Assembly (NCBI GenBank): GCA_028673005.1
Contig: CM054118.1
Location: 8,765,082 to 8,829,081 of the forward strand
Reading direction: 5' to 3'
DNA length: 64,000 bases
DNA from: Tanypteryx hageni
Taxonomy: Eukaryota; Arthropoda; Insecta; Odonata; Petaluridae
Below, in pieces: positions 1-12,099 of the stretch. Under the pieces are notes generated by a model. That model had not been told where the DNA came from. It saw only the letters and a program-made list of their open reading frames with translations, and did not search any database. The translations under genes and the position numbers were made by a program. Position 1 is the first letter of the stretch. Each line of letters opens with the position of its first letter.

Positions 1-29
1 TTCATCTTTCATCATTACACATATATTTT

Positions 30-660
30 TAATTCTAAATATTTCACCTCCGCAGCGATTTTCGTTTTTCCCACATGTAAAAATAATATTTTAAAACAAT
101 CCCCAAATGTTGCAATTTTAAAAATTTTACACTTTCTCCATTATGGGGTACTAATGCTACACATTTTAGCCAAATTTTTAAGTTGTAGCACTTCTAGAAA
201 TAAAATAATATTTTTCTAATTGTTTAAATTTAAATAATTTTTAATGGCCGCCGCAATTCATATATGGTAAAACTGAAATGTTTATTTGTGCAAATTTACT
301 ACTCTGTAAATAATTTGAAAATTTCAGCTTCCTAGCTCATACCGTAGTACCTACACAGTTATCTATTTGTTTAAACTTTAAGAATTTTTAACTGCCAAAC
401 AAATTAAAATATCAAAATTTGTATAATCCCTATTTCGTTTTTTAAGGAATTCTACTTATAAAAAAAATTTCAACTCCGTGGCACATTCGGAAATACATAA
501 ACCTTGAAAATTTGTTTAAACAATTGCGAATTTTTAGCGGCCGCATTGTTGCACTTTTTCAAGATTTTCGTTTTTTCTAGTCGGTTTTGCACAAAATCCT
601 ACCTAAGAAAAAAATTTCGAATCTCCAGCACATCTGGAAGTGCCTAAACATTAGTATCCT
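30..660. repeat. degenerate tandem array, period about 146 bp
   Basis: The motif TGTTTAAA followed by an A/T run and a 'TTTTTA..GGCCGC'-like block recurs at about 221, 368 and 513, so the spacing is 147 then 145 bp. A second recurring block (AATTTC.....TCC..GCACAT.. GGAA) precedes each copy. About four diverged units are visible. No coding potential. Confidence 0.55.
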
Positions 661-2690
661 CCTGTTATATATATATGTTATATCCTCCTCTGTAAGAGTC
701 GTCGATATATAATGACAACTTCAATGAAGAATATTCGAAAAATTTAATCAGGAACCACCTAAATTCCAAATTTGAGATCAGCGAGGCTCAGATGCTGAGC
801 AGCTGCATTTATAATGCAGCAAATATGACGTGTCGTGAAAAATTTCAACAACAATGAGGAGGTATTTTCTCTCTCTCAGCACAGGAATGACGGGAGTCCT
901 AAAGTCAATTTGCCTGATGAGGATAATGGTGAAATCGAATTCCACACAGATGATACTGCAACACAATGGGCGAATAACCACAGCCTCATACTTCCAGCTA
1001 GGCTGAACAGCAAAGACTCGAAAGTTGAGCTGATGAGGTGCATGTGTGTCTTGGATGGCAAATCACCCTCTCGGGTTATTCTCACCATAACATTACACAC
1101 ACAACTCTCATTTACAAGAAAGAAAGTCACACAAAACAAATAACACAAGACAAGACTGCATGAAATTAATCCAATCATTTGTCTCATCCTATGGAATAAT
1201 TAAATAATAAATACGTTAAATCAGACATGCGCAAAAGTGAATTTCGTACCAGAGTGGTTTGTTTCTGTTCTTTTCGGAGCGCAACAAAATGTTTATTGGA
1301 TTGCATGATTTGACTTCTGTGCTTCAAAATGATTGTGAATAAAGGGATATTATGGGTGTATGGGATATTAATAGACTAGAAACAATCACAGTTTTGCATG
1401 GTTTATTTGTAATTGTTTGATTATCATTTTCATGTTCATACAAAAAGGAAGAATATTTTATCAGCTACACAAAGTAAAATAATTCTCTTATTTTAGGCAG
1501 GTGTTCAAGATTTTTTAAAATTTTTCTAAAATTCCAAATCTGTTAAGAAGAAACCGAAGTTGCTGAATGCCTCCCCCCGGTCTCATGCTTGCCGGGCCCA
1601 CCCACAAGCCGAAGGCTGGCGATATCATAAACAGGCAGGCTGTAATAAAACCCACCTGCAAATGGTAACAGCAGGGATTACCGAGATGTGACCATCTTCA
1701 CCCAAGACACCTAGTGGTCGTGCTAACCTTTCTGTCGTCTACAACAGTTGCATCTGGTTTAAGCTTTCGGTACATACATTGTTTCCTTTGCAACTAAAAT
1801 AAGGATTGGGAAGTGGCTACCGTTACTTTTATTCACTTAGAAGCCATCACGCCACTTATCTCCTCCTCAAGATGTTGCATTTTAGAATTTTTGGAAGGGA
1901 ATCCCACCCCTCTTCAGTTGGTTTCAGTATCAACGAAGATACATTGTTTGCGTGAGAGATAGTTCTCCCAAAAAACATAACATGAACTCATGCTAAATTA
2001 GTGATATACAAATAATAATATGTGAATAAATTGTTTCATGTATATCACATGCCGGCGTTATTTAGAAAGCATCAAGTAGCCATCCTAAATATCTTGATCT
2101 GTGCCTCAGTAGTCGTTAGGCATTGTTTGACATGGAGTGGCTCGATATTTTTAGGGGGTTTTGGAGGCCTGAAATACATTTTCAGGAAGTTTTTCAGAAT
2201 AAAACTAAACACTATCTAGTTTAAATTAATTACATAGCAATTAACCTAAAATAAACGCTAAATACCTACAATAAAGCAGTGATTTAGATTATTTGTCGAT
2301 TTTTTAAGTTCGTTCAAAAATTTCGGGGGTTCTGACCTCAAGATCCCCCCTCACTATATGCCCATGTCATTTAGTATTGCCATTAACAAATTTGTTATTA
2401 ATATTATTATAAACAAAATAAGGAAGCAAATGTGGAAACAATAAAAAATCGAAAAATGTTGCCCAATTTTCTGATTAGTAGGATTTGATCTATGTGCATT
2501 TTTATACCTTTTATCTCAAAGATTGTCTGTTTCTAAATTTTCTAATACAACAAAATCCATCAGGAATTTGAAAATTTAAGTCTTTTACAAATATTACTTT
2601 ATTTTGTTTGCCCATTATATGTTTGATTGAATGGCTCTTTCAGTCGTTCTTCTTTCATTCTTTGTGGCATTCAAGCATTTCATGGATTTA
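661..2690. other. no gene recognised
   Basis: AT-rich sequence. A block at about 1565-1750 is clearly richer in G+C than its surroundings and may be an old mobile insertion, but I see no end features. An open frame of about 100 codons at 835-1143 matches nothing I know and has no supporting signals. Confidence 0.5.
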
Positions 2691-2724
2691 GTGGAGGTGG
2701 AAAAAAGTCAAGATGAAGTTTCAA

Positions 2725-3226
2725 ATAAAAAAATCTGTGGCCAACACATGACTTTCTCCATATGTAGTTTGTAATTTATGAGTTGGCGGCGCTGGAATTG
2801 CTGTCAATATTGGACTGAAATATCTCCTTAACAACTGGCTGTACAAAAAATTATTAAATACAAAAGTTGTAGAGAATAAAATTATCTATAAGTTAGGTTA
2901 TTAAATACAATTACGTTAATGAAGAATAACAGGAGATATTTGACACAAACGGAAAAATGACAAGAATAAACATCAACTTCCGATTGACCAATTTTAGCTC
3001 AAATCTAATCATTTCTTGACTTTCTAATACAATTGCTAAACATGAAATTTTATGATGATCGGATTCTTAGTTTTTGAGTTAAGAGCGCCCACAAAATTCC
3101 AGTCTCACACACATCCGCAGACATCATCGTGAAAATACTCTAAATGTGTTCAGGGGACCTTAAAACGTGTATTTCCATTGAAATCTCTAATTGGATTTTT
3201 TTCATGAAAACAGTACTTTCTTTATA
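2725..3226 (+). repeat. family U repeat, partial copy
   Basis: Shares several blocks with the foldback element at 42430-43085: an AAAAAATCTG-like end followed by 'ACATGACTTTCTCCATA', and further in a block 'AACATCAACTTCCGATTGAC' that matches 'AACACCCACTTCCGGTTGAC'. Its far end may lie beyond the inserted Tigger element, where 'GTATGGAGAAAG' resumes at about 4124. Confidence 0.5.
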
Positions 3227-4116
3227 CACCCAGTCCCCAACTGACATGAACTCTACTAACACGACTTCAGTTTAACATGATTTTTAAAGTAAGGTTGGTT
3301 TTCGACTAACATGACTGGTCATTCGGTTTAACACGATTCTACATGACTTCTCTACGATCGTGAAATAAGTCTAGAAAGCAAAAACGGAAACAAATTTTAG
3401 CCCTGCTCTTCATTAATTACAGATGACATTGAGCCCATTATCGTAACATCTGATCCAGAGGATGAATCTGACAATTTCTATGAGTCTGATGAAGAAGGCA
3501 AGGGATTTCTGGTTTTTTAAACTGCAATGTAGAAAAATACTATTCTTGAAAGTTTTTAAAATTCCCTTTGAACATTTTTGTAATTATTCCATATATTAAA
3601 ACAAAAATGTTTAATTCTTAGTTATTTGTTGTTTAAAATTATCATTTTACAAACCTTCTAAATAATGTCTGCTAAATAAATGAACAGTTGATTCAAAATG
3701 GCAGTCATCTACATAAAAAAATACACGAGTTTATAATTTACATTTTATTGTTGGTGGGAGTAAGAAACCGAGAAAAATTATATTGCTACAGCAAAAACTA
3801 GATTTACTTAAGAGCTATGAGAACAAATGCATGACACAGGTCTCAACGAAGAAACACTATAAACCATCTGCATTATCATTGTTTCTTTTCTGTAAAAATG
3901 AGTTACATGAAATATACATAAACAAAAAACACAAAGCATTAATTATCCAAATTATAGTAATAATAAAGGAATTAAATTAAAAATGTCAATTAGGTTAGGA
4001 TGCATCCTCCCCTATTTACATTATTTCTTATGAGAAATTCGTGTCCAACTAACATGATTTCACCTTACATGTAAGTTTTTAAGAATGAATTTATCATATT
4101 AGTCGGAGACTGGGTG
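3227..4116 (+). mobile_element. pogo/Tigger-like DNA transposon, non-autonomous or decayed
   Basis: Terminal inverted repeats begin CACCCAGTCCCCAACTGA on the left and, read inward from the right, CACCCAGTCTCCGACTAA. The element is flanked by TA on both sides (3225-3226 and 4117-4118), the target duplication of the Tc1/mariner superfamily. Inside, at about 3420-3520, a short plus-strand open stretch encodes an acidic tail rich in D and E ending in a stop, as Tigger transposases often have; this is a weak match. No intact transposase remains. Confidence 0.7.
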
Positions 4117-4119
4117 TAC

Positions 4120-4979
4120 TTCGTGTATGGAGAAAGTAATAATTCATTTCTTGCATATCAGTGATATCCCTTTCTTTCAAATAATTATTATACAATTCAT
4201 TATTTAATTTGAGCCGGAGCACAGCTGGACCAGTCACTAACTGGCAAGAGCAAAGCAGTTTAATAATTTTTTTGCCCCAATCCTTGCTTGTAACGAAACA
4301 TGTTGCTTGATTGATGACATATATGCAAAACATATAGTGGGGAATTACTGTATACTAGAAACTAATTCCGAATTGAAATTTTAGAAACCCTCTTAACATA
4401 TAAAACGACTGAGTTACAATTAAACAATACTGAATAACATTCATGTTAATTATCATACAACAAAGAATAAGGTAGATATGTGATTTAATGTGCTTATCAA
4501 AGAAGCATCCTATTTTCATTTTCCAAATTGAAAGTGTAGGACAGAATGATACAACAGATTAAAATTGGTGAAGAGGAGGGTATAGTATGTAGTTACTAAC
4601 TGATTGTCTTGGAGTGATAAACATAGAAAGTGAATGATTTTCAAGAATTAAAACCAGAAGAAATGGTTATGGACCATATGTTTAAAAAGGCAGGTTTTTA
4701 GGAACTAATTTTCGAAATTCATTAAGATTCAATGAAATCTCAAGCTTGAGATGAATACTTTGTGGACGCTACAGCTGTTGCAGAGAGATTTTGAAAATAT
4801 AGCCTCAGCCGGTGAAAATTCACCAAAAATGAAATGAGACGTCATTTCATAGAACTATGTAACAAAAACTATGGAAGAAATTCATGATCCTGAAAACCAT
4901 ACAAGAAACAAAATTTACTCCAAAGAGATGAAAATTGGAAGTCATAGCTAATGATAATAATGGTAACCCAAACAATTTA
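4120..4979. other. no gene recognised
   Basis: AT-rich. Apart from the short family U-like stretch right after the Tigger element, nothing is recognised on either strand. Confidence 0.5.
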
Positions 4980-5625
4980 TGATGCCTACTATCCATTTAA
5001 TCATTTATTTAATACTTATATTGGCTTTTTAAAGTTATCGCAGATATGTAGCTCTTTGTGTTCCCAAATTTCATAATTTACCGTTATAAAATACTACAAA
5101 TACATTCGAACGGAACATTAAATTGATCATGCGCATTTGTGTGGCAAAAATAACACATGTACGTATTTGAATACACCGAATCTGACTCTAACAATAGTTG
5201 TTGCTATGGCAACACTCTTGTATAAAAACTGAAAAATTGCCCGTATTTCCGCAAAATCCTAAGAAATACAATCGAGGAGCAAAATTCTACATAAAAATTA
5301 GAATCTTCATTCATTTCCTGAGAGAATAGCTCCGATATTACAATTCTAAGCTATTTTAATGTGCAAGAGAAAATTGCCCTGCACGATGGATTTCAGATTT
5401 CCCAAGTAAATCAAATGAGAAGGATAGCTCCTGGAATCGAACCTGGGACTTCAATCTTCGTAAAAAAGCTAACCTCGGGAGCTTGGCCCCAATAGCAAGA
5501 GATTTCCACAAAGATTCATGAAAATCGGTCTATTGATTCAAAAGTTAATAATGGAGGATGGACAGACAGACACAACAACAAAACTATAAGCCTATTTCCA
5601 TTCTGGAAAGTAGGCTAAAATTAGT
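4980..5625 (-). repeat. family R dispersed repeat, minus orientation
   Basis: Matches, in reverse complement, the sequence at 24305-24385 plus 28048-28763 and the one at 50625-51300. Landmarks on the minus strand are 'CAATAGACCGATTTTCATG', a B-box-like 'GGTTCGATTCC' and 'TCGTGCAGGG'. The B-box-like block resembles the T arm of a tRNA, so a pol III-derived origin is possible but not shown. Confidence 0.7.
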
Positions 5626-5740
5626 CAACGCTGACCTCTATCCAAGTTACACTTGGCACATTTCTACATTTTTGAGATTGCTATATGATCGAGTATATTT
5701 ATCACAAAGTTACACCACCAATAAAAAAATATGTACTTAC

Positions 5741-6060
5741 TAAAAGCCCGTGAATATGATGAGTATGCATGGATTGAAGGCACTTCTCATTTTTCCTCCT
5801 TTTCTCTCTTCCTCTCTCCCATTCTCCCTCCCTCTCTGGAAAGACTTCCTAGACTCAATCTCGCCCAAATAAAGACCATTATCTATCTATCCCTCATTCT
5901 GTCTCCCTCCCTCACCCTCTCTGGAAAAATAGACTTCCTAGTCTCAATCTCGTCCTAATAAGGAACATTATCTATATATCTCTCCCTCTTTCTGTCTCCC
6001 TCCCTTTTTCTCTTCCCATCTCTCTCCTTTTTTCTTTCACTCTCTCCTATTAACGCATTC
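5741..6060 (-). mobile_element. decayed Helitron-like 3' end with pyrimidine-rich tract
   Basis: At 5741-5775 the sequence resembles, in reverse complement, the Helitron-like terminus at 17785-17816 with the hairpin eroded. It is followed by a long CT-rich tract (5790-6060) that is the complement of the GA-rich tract before that terminus at 17560-17760. This looks like a second, older, inverted copy of the same element. Confidence 0.4.
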
Positions 6061-6640
6061 AAAGCACCCTCTCCTTAAATATATAATATAAGGATTGAGA
6101 CGACAATAAAATCTCGAGTTTAACAATACACAGTCGGCAAGGTAACATTGTTAAAAAGTTTAAAATTTTCCAATAAATATGATTTAAACGCATTACTTGA
6201 GCTAGTTTGAATTGTAGGCGAAATTTGATGATAAGAATAAGAAATGATATTTATTTATCTTTTAAATGGTCTTGGTTTGAAGTTCGTAGGTCAATTATTT
6301 CTAATTTTAATTTGCAAAAGAGTAAAAGCCTGCAAGTAAAAAAAATTGATTTTTACGTGTTATCTTATAATTAATAGTAGCTCAATAACTTTGGCTAAGA
6401 TTAATAAAGGTAAAATACTCCTTTAGCCAAACAATTAGAGGGTTACAATTGGTGTTGTAACCCTCTAATTGTTTGGCTAAAGGAGTATTTCACCTTTGTG
6501 TTATCTTATGGAAAATAGAAATTATCTACTGGAGTCAAACCCGGGTCTTTTATGAGGATTTTTTGTAAATGGCTTTTACTATAGGAATTAAGCATTCCTA
6601 CCAAATTTAAATTTTCTACCTACTCTGAAAGTTTGTTAAA
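6035..6640 (+). repeat. family S dispersed repeat interrupted by a hairpin insertion
   Basis: Matches the copies at 56795-57230 and 58805-59215 and, inverted, those at 15690-15850 and 59470-59755. Landmarks are 'GCATTCAAAGCAC', 'AAGGATTGA', 'AAAGCCTGCAAGT', 'ACGTGTTATCTTATGG' and a B-box-like 'GAGTCGAACCTAGGACTT' in other copies. The 'GTGTTATCTTAT' block is duplicated here on both sides of a 129-bp insertion. Confidence 0.7.
6369..6497. mobile_element. 129-bp insertion with 43-bp near-perfect hairpin
   Basis: The insert is flanked by a perfect 12-bp direct repeat, GTGTTATCTTAT, at 6357-6368 and 6498-6509; other copies of family S carry this block once, which gives the empty site. The right part of the insert is an inverted repeat with arms 6406-6448 and 6455-6497, a single mismatch and a 6-base loop. 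I do not recognise the family. Confidence 0.7.
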
Positions 6641-6862
6641 ATAGCATTACAGTCAACTGCTCTTTTATAATGACGTCATAACTTACGTCATCACCATTAT
6701 ACACAGAGATATAGAACCACAGAAAGAAATACTTTGCCTTTTATATTAGTAAATTATTTACTTGCTGAAACAGTAGATTTTGTTTCTTCTTTATTATTTT
6801 GTTTACCAACATTTCCATTTTAGCAATCGACAAATAAGTATTGTATTTAAGTCGCATATCAC

Positions 6863-7118
6863 CAGGGGCGTAACTGGGGGGGCTGCCCCCCCTCCTGGCC
6901 CACCTGATGAATACTGTATTTTTTAAATGAATTAATAAATCAATTCAAGTTTTTATACTAAATAATTAATTTCCATTGGTGTGACAAGTGCAATAAAAAT
7001 AGTTAAAAGTCTTTCATATTATTTATATGGTATTTTTTTAAATTTTGGTGTGCCTCTCCAAATATTTTACTCATCTTGCCCCCTCCCCCACATAGTTGGG
7101 ATGCTAGTAACGTCCCTG
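6863..7118. mobile_element. hAT-type MITE
   Basis: Starts CAGGGGCGTAACT and, from the other end inward, CAGGGACGTTACT. Flanked by the perfect 8-bp duplication CATATCAC (6855-6862 and 7119-7126), as hAT transposases make. 256 bp, non-coding. Confidence 0.8.
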
Positions 7119-7129
7119 CATATCACAAA

Positions 7130-8861
<1,732 letters not shown>

Positions 8862-8978
8862 TACTAAAGTCAAATATTGAGCTAAATGATCATGAGAATG
8901 GTATGATTATTACTTTTTCGCATTCAATGAAGAACTTCATAAACCTCCTGCTCCACCGTGCATAACTGCCAAACGACT

Positions 8979-9009
8979 TTCAAAAGTTATCATATGTTTC
9001 TCAGCCAAT
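8979..9009 (-). promoter_or_regulatory. possible CCAAT box plus CHR-like element upstream of the kinase
   Basis: Read along the kinase (minus) strand, ATTGG (a CCAAT box, 9005-9009) is followed about 20 bp on by TTTGAA (8979-8984), the core of the cell-cycle homology region, about 120 bp before the ATG. CCAAT boxes with a CHR are known for G2/M genes, polo kinases among them, in animals. Such short motifs arise often by chance. Confidence 0.35.
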
Positions 9010-10890
9010 CAGAGAAGAGGACGGTGTCGATTGTATCGAAATTTGCCGCTGCTTCTTAGATGGCATCGCAATCGCTATATGCATTGCCGCTATAAACAAA
9101 AACAAAATTATAATTATCTGAGTAGGTAATGTACCTGTTACATATAATAAGTATTTACATATCACAGTAAGTAATTGTAAGTTGATTTGAGTCCCATGAA
9201 AATTTTATGTAATTTTGTAATCTAAGGATTGAATTAATTATTTCTTTATAGTGAACTTGCTAATTTAATTAGCGGCAATTACCAGTATATTTCATCTATC
9301 AGATAGACGGGACTATATGCGTGTTGATGATTTTCGGAATCTATTAAAATATATAAGCTTAAGCTATCTGCATATTTCGCATCGTGAAGCGATATATTAA
9401 CTGGTATTTTGTAGGGTCGTTGCTCCTGCAATATATTGATCGGACCAGAACCTCATGTTTTAAACATAACGTTGTTACAAATAGTATATATAATCTTAGC
9501 TCAAAATTAGTTCTATCGAGTGAAAGTTGTATTTTGTTACATGTTGATAATTAACGTTGCAGAATGCCTTTTGCCGTGCTGTGCAGCCCTTCATGATTGT
9601 CAAAGACGTTTATGTAAACATGCATTAAAATTTTCATTTCGTATATTTTATATGTACTTATTAAAGGTGTTGGGTGGAACCTTCAGTAAGCTTTAGGAAA
9701 TCATTAAATGAAGTCTTGTTTGTTACAAGCTACGGTTTTTGCGGTGTTCAAGGTTTCGATTTTAAATTCGATTTGTTGTTACCAGTTGCTCGTTAGTATG
9801 GAAAAGAAAATCAAATTCTTTTTTAGATATGTTAGTAACCTTTAAATAGGTTATATGTAATTGTAAGAAATATGCATTAATTAAGATTATCGTCTTTCGA
9901 AATTATTATTCTTTTATAATAATGCTTCATTTCGTAACTTAGGCTAGGCACCGTTAAAATTGAAAAATATTGTTAGTTATTTTGCAATTGTAAAATTGTT
10001 GATTTCCTCAACTTAAATTATGGTCATTCTTTGGACATCATTACAACAGTCCACTTCATGAAATGGAAAATATCTAGTGATGACCATTGTGTATTGAACA
10101 GTCTCGTAAATTATATTTAATTGGAGCAATAATATGAAACTAATGCAAACCCAGGAGTTGTTTTTTCTCTCCATTGATATCACCAATTCATGGAATGGGA
10201 AAGCTGAATTAATAATATAGATGGAAAAATTAGTTTTGCCCAATTTCTGCTGTGGATGATAAAAACATGGGCAGAAGTAAGTGTTCAGTTTCCCATGTAA
10301 TGTCTACAGCATAAGTGAGATTTCCTGCTTTTCTCTTCTAACTTGGAATCGTCATTTACTTGTCAAAAGTTACTTATTTTTCTCCACTTGGCAAGTAAAT
10401 CTAATAGTTGAGTTAAAGCTATTAAGTAAAATGCTCAAAAAATTAATACAAGTAAAATTATTCCTGTATAAAATTTATCAGTTGTGTGCTTAACCATGGC
10501 AAGTAAATCCTATAACATAAACTAATATAATTCATTTATTTGTTCTTGAAAGAGTGAAACATATTTAGCATTTAAAGTCAACTCAGTTTTTTGTGTTTAG
10601 TAGAGTGCCTAACACGTAAATAAGACAAAATATTTTTATTAGATTTACAGTTATGTTTAAAATATTAAATAAATGCAAAGTGAATTAGGTCAAAATCATT
10701 TGTGAAACAAGATAGAGTGACTACATGTTAAAATCATTTTATATACCTACTAAGATGGAGTGTAAACTACAATCATTTTAATAGCAAGTACAAAATGCTC
10801 AACCTAGACTGTGTTTGAATATCCATGTATTTAGGTAGATACTGGAAGCATTGTGTAATAATAATTTTATTTCATCCCCAAGATTTGCAC
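9010..10890. other. no gene recognised
   Basis: AT-rich sequence upstream of the kinase. No exon, RNA gene or element end that I can support. Confidence 0.5.
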
Positions 10891-10935
10891 AGGAACAAAT
10901 ATACGACAAGTCAAGTACAATAAAATTTCAGTCAG

Positions 10936-11786
10936 TCAATCAAGATACTCATTAATAGAATAATAGCACTTCTCAATTAAAAAAGACTTCAGCTTCCTTT
11001 TAAATTTAGGTAGTACAGACTCTTCTTTCACATAAGCCAGAAGTTTGTTGTACAAAATGCTACCCATATAACGAGGACTTTTACTGTACATTGCTAAATT
11101 ATGTTGCGTTACAATTAGATCAATCTTAGTCCTAGTGTTGTAACTATGAACCTTCATATTTAACTTAATATCTAGTAATTGCTGGTATGTCAGTATGTTG
11201 TTCACCATTAAGCAATTTAAGTTCTTTTCTTCACAGGTTATATAAATTGCTGTGTGTGGTCTGCAAAGATCTTGCAAACAACCATTTTATCATCATTGTC
11301 TTTATCGCAATTCTTGTGTTTCTAAAAATTTGCCAGAATACAGGTGGTGGGAAAGTAAATTGCTGGATTTGGGAGGGTAAACTGTTTTCTGTGGTGAATT
11401 TTATGTCTAGTTATATTTTAATCATGGAAAATTAGATCATGCATTTTTGTGTAAGTTTTCATCTGAGCCTTAATGTGGGAGGAGAAGAAGAAAGGGATTT
11501 TGTGATTGCAAAAAGTAACATTAAGATTTGTTTGGATTAGAAGAAAATAATGCAGTCAGGATTAGTGTAAGAACAATTAAACCTCTGACTACTTGTTGCA
11601 GTGTTATTTTCCTTTGCATCCAATGGACTCATAGTTTAATATTTCATTTTGTTATTCTCGGTGACCTAAGATAAGAATTTATCCAATCATAAGCAACCCC
11701 TCTGTCTCCCAAATTGTAACATTTGTGCAACAGGATATGATGATTCACCATGTCGAAAGCATGACTAAAATAAAAAATAGTCCTAT

Positions 11787-11800
<14 letters not shown>
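10936..11800 (-). mobile_element. decayed LINE (reverse transcriptase and C-terminal fragments)
   Basis: Two minus-strand fragments in element order. At about 11800-11644 the frame reads FSHAFDMVNHHILLHKC and DWINSYL, the RT region around the first catalytic aspartate of non-LTR reverse transcriptases. At 11277-10936 it reads HSYNTRTKIDLIV, MGSILYNKLL and FKRKLKSFLIEKCYYSINE, the conserved C-terminal tail seen in CR1/Jockey-group LINEs. The stretch between is out of frame. The element is a pseudogene. Confidence 0.7.

Positions 11801-11858
<58 letters not shown>
11789..11858. repeat. (TA)n microsatellite
   Basis: About 35 uninterrupted TA dinucleotides. Confidence 0.95.
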
Positions 11859-11860
<2 letters not shown>

Positions 11861-11877
11861 GGGCCGAGTGAATAAAA

Positions 11878-12095
11878 AATAAGCAAATGCTTAATGCTTA
11901 AGATTTCTATCACTTTTTAAGGAAATGCTTGATTTGTGGTGAATAAAAAAAATAGCATTGGCTTTTGCTAGAAAGAATAAGCATTGCTTATTTTTAGGAT
12001 TTTTCTTAAGCATTTGCTTAAAATTGTGTGAATAAAACCGAACTTTTGCTTAATGCTTTAAGCATATGCTTAAACATTTAAAGTGAGGTAAAGGG
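11878..12095. repeat. cluster of self-complementary AAGCA(A)TGCTTA-like motifs
   Basis: Words such as AAGCAAATGCTTAATGCTTA, TAAGCATTTGCTTA and TTTAAGCATATGCTTAAA recur in both orientations over about 220 bp, so the block can fold on itself in many registers. It could be a small foldback element; no target duplication was found. Confidence 0.45.
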
Positions 12096-12099
12096 CTTG

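Noticed and set aside
900..940. CTGATGA ... GAAA resembling a hammerhead core
   Set aside because: The intervening bases cannot form stem II and the flanks do not pair as stem I; chance occurrence.
835..1143. 102-codon frame on the plus strand
   Set aside because: No domain, no homologous pattern and no clear splice or promoter context; an overlapping frame of equal length exists on the other strand.
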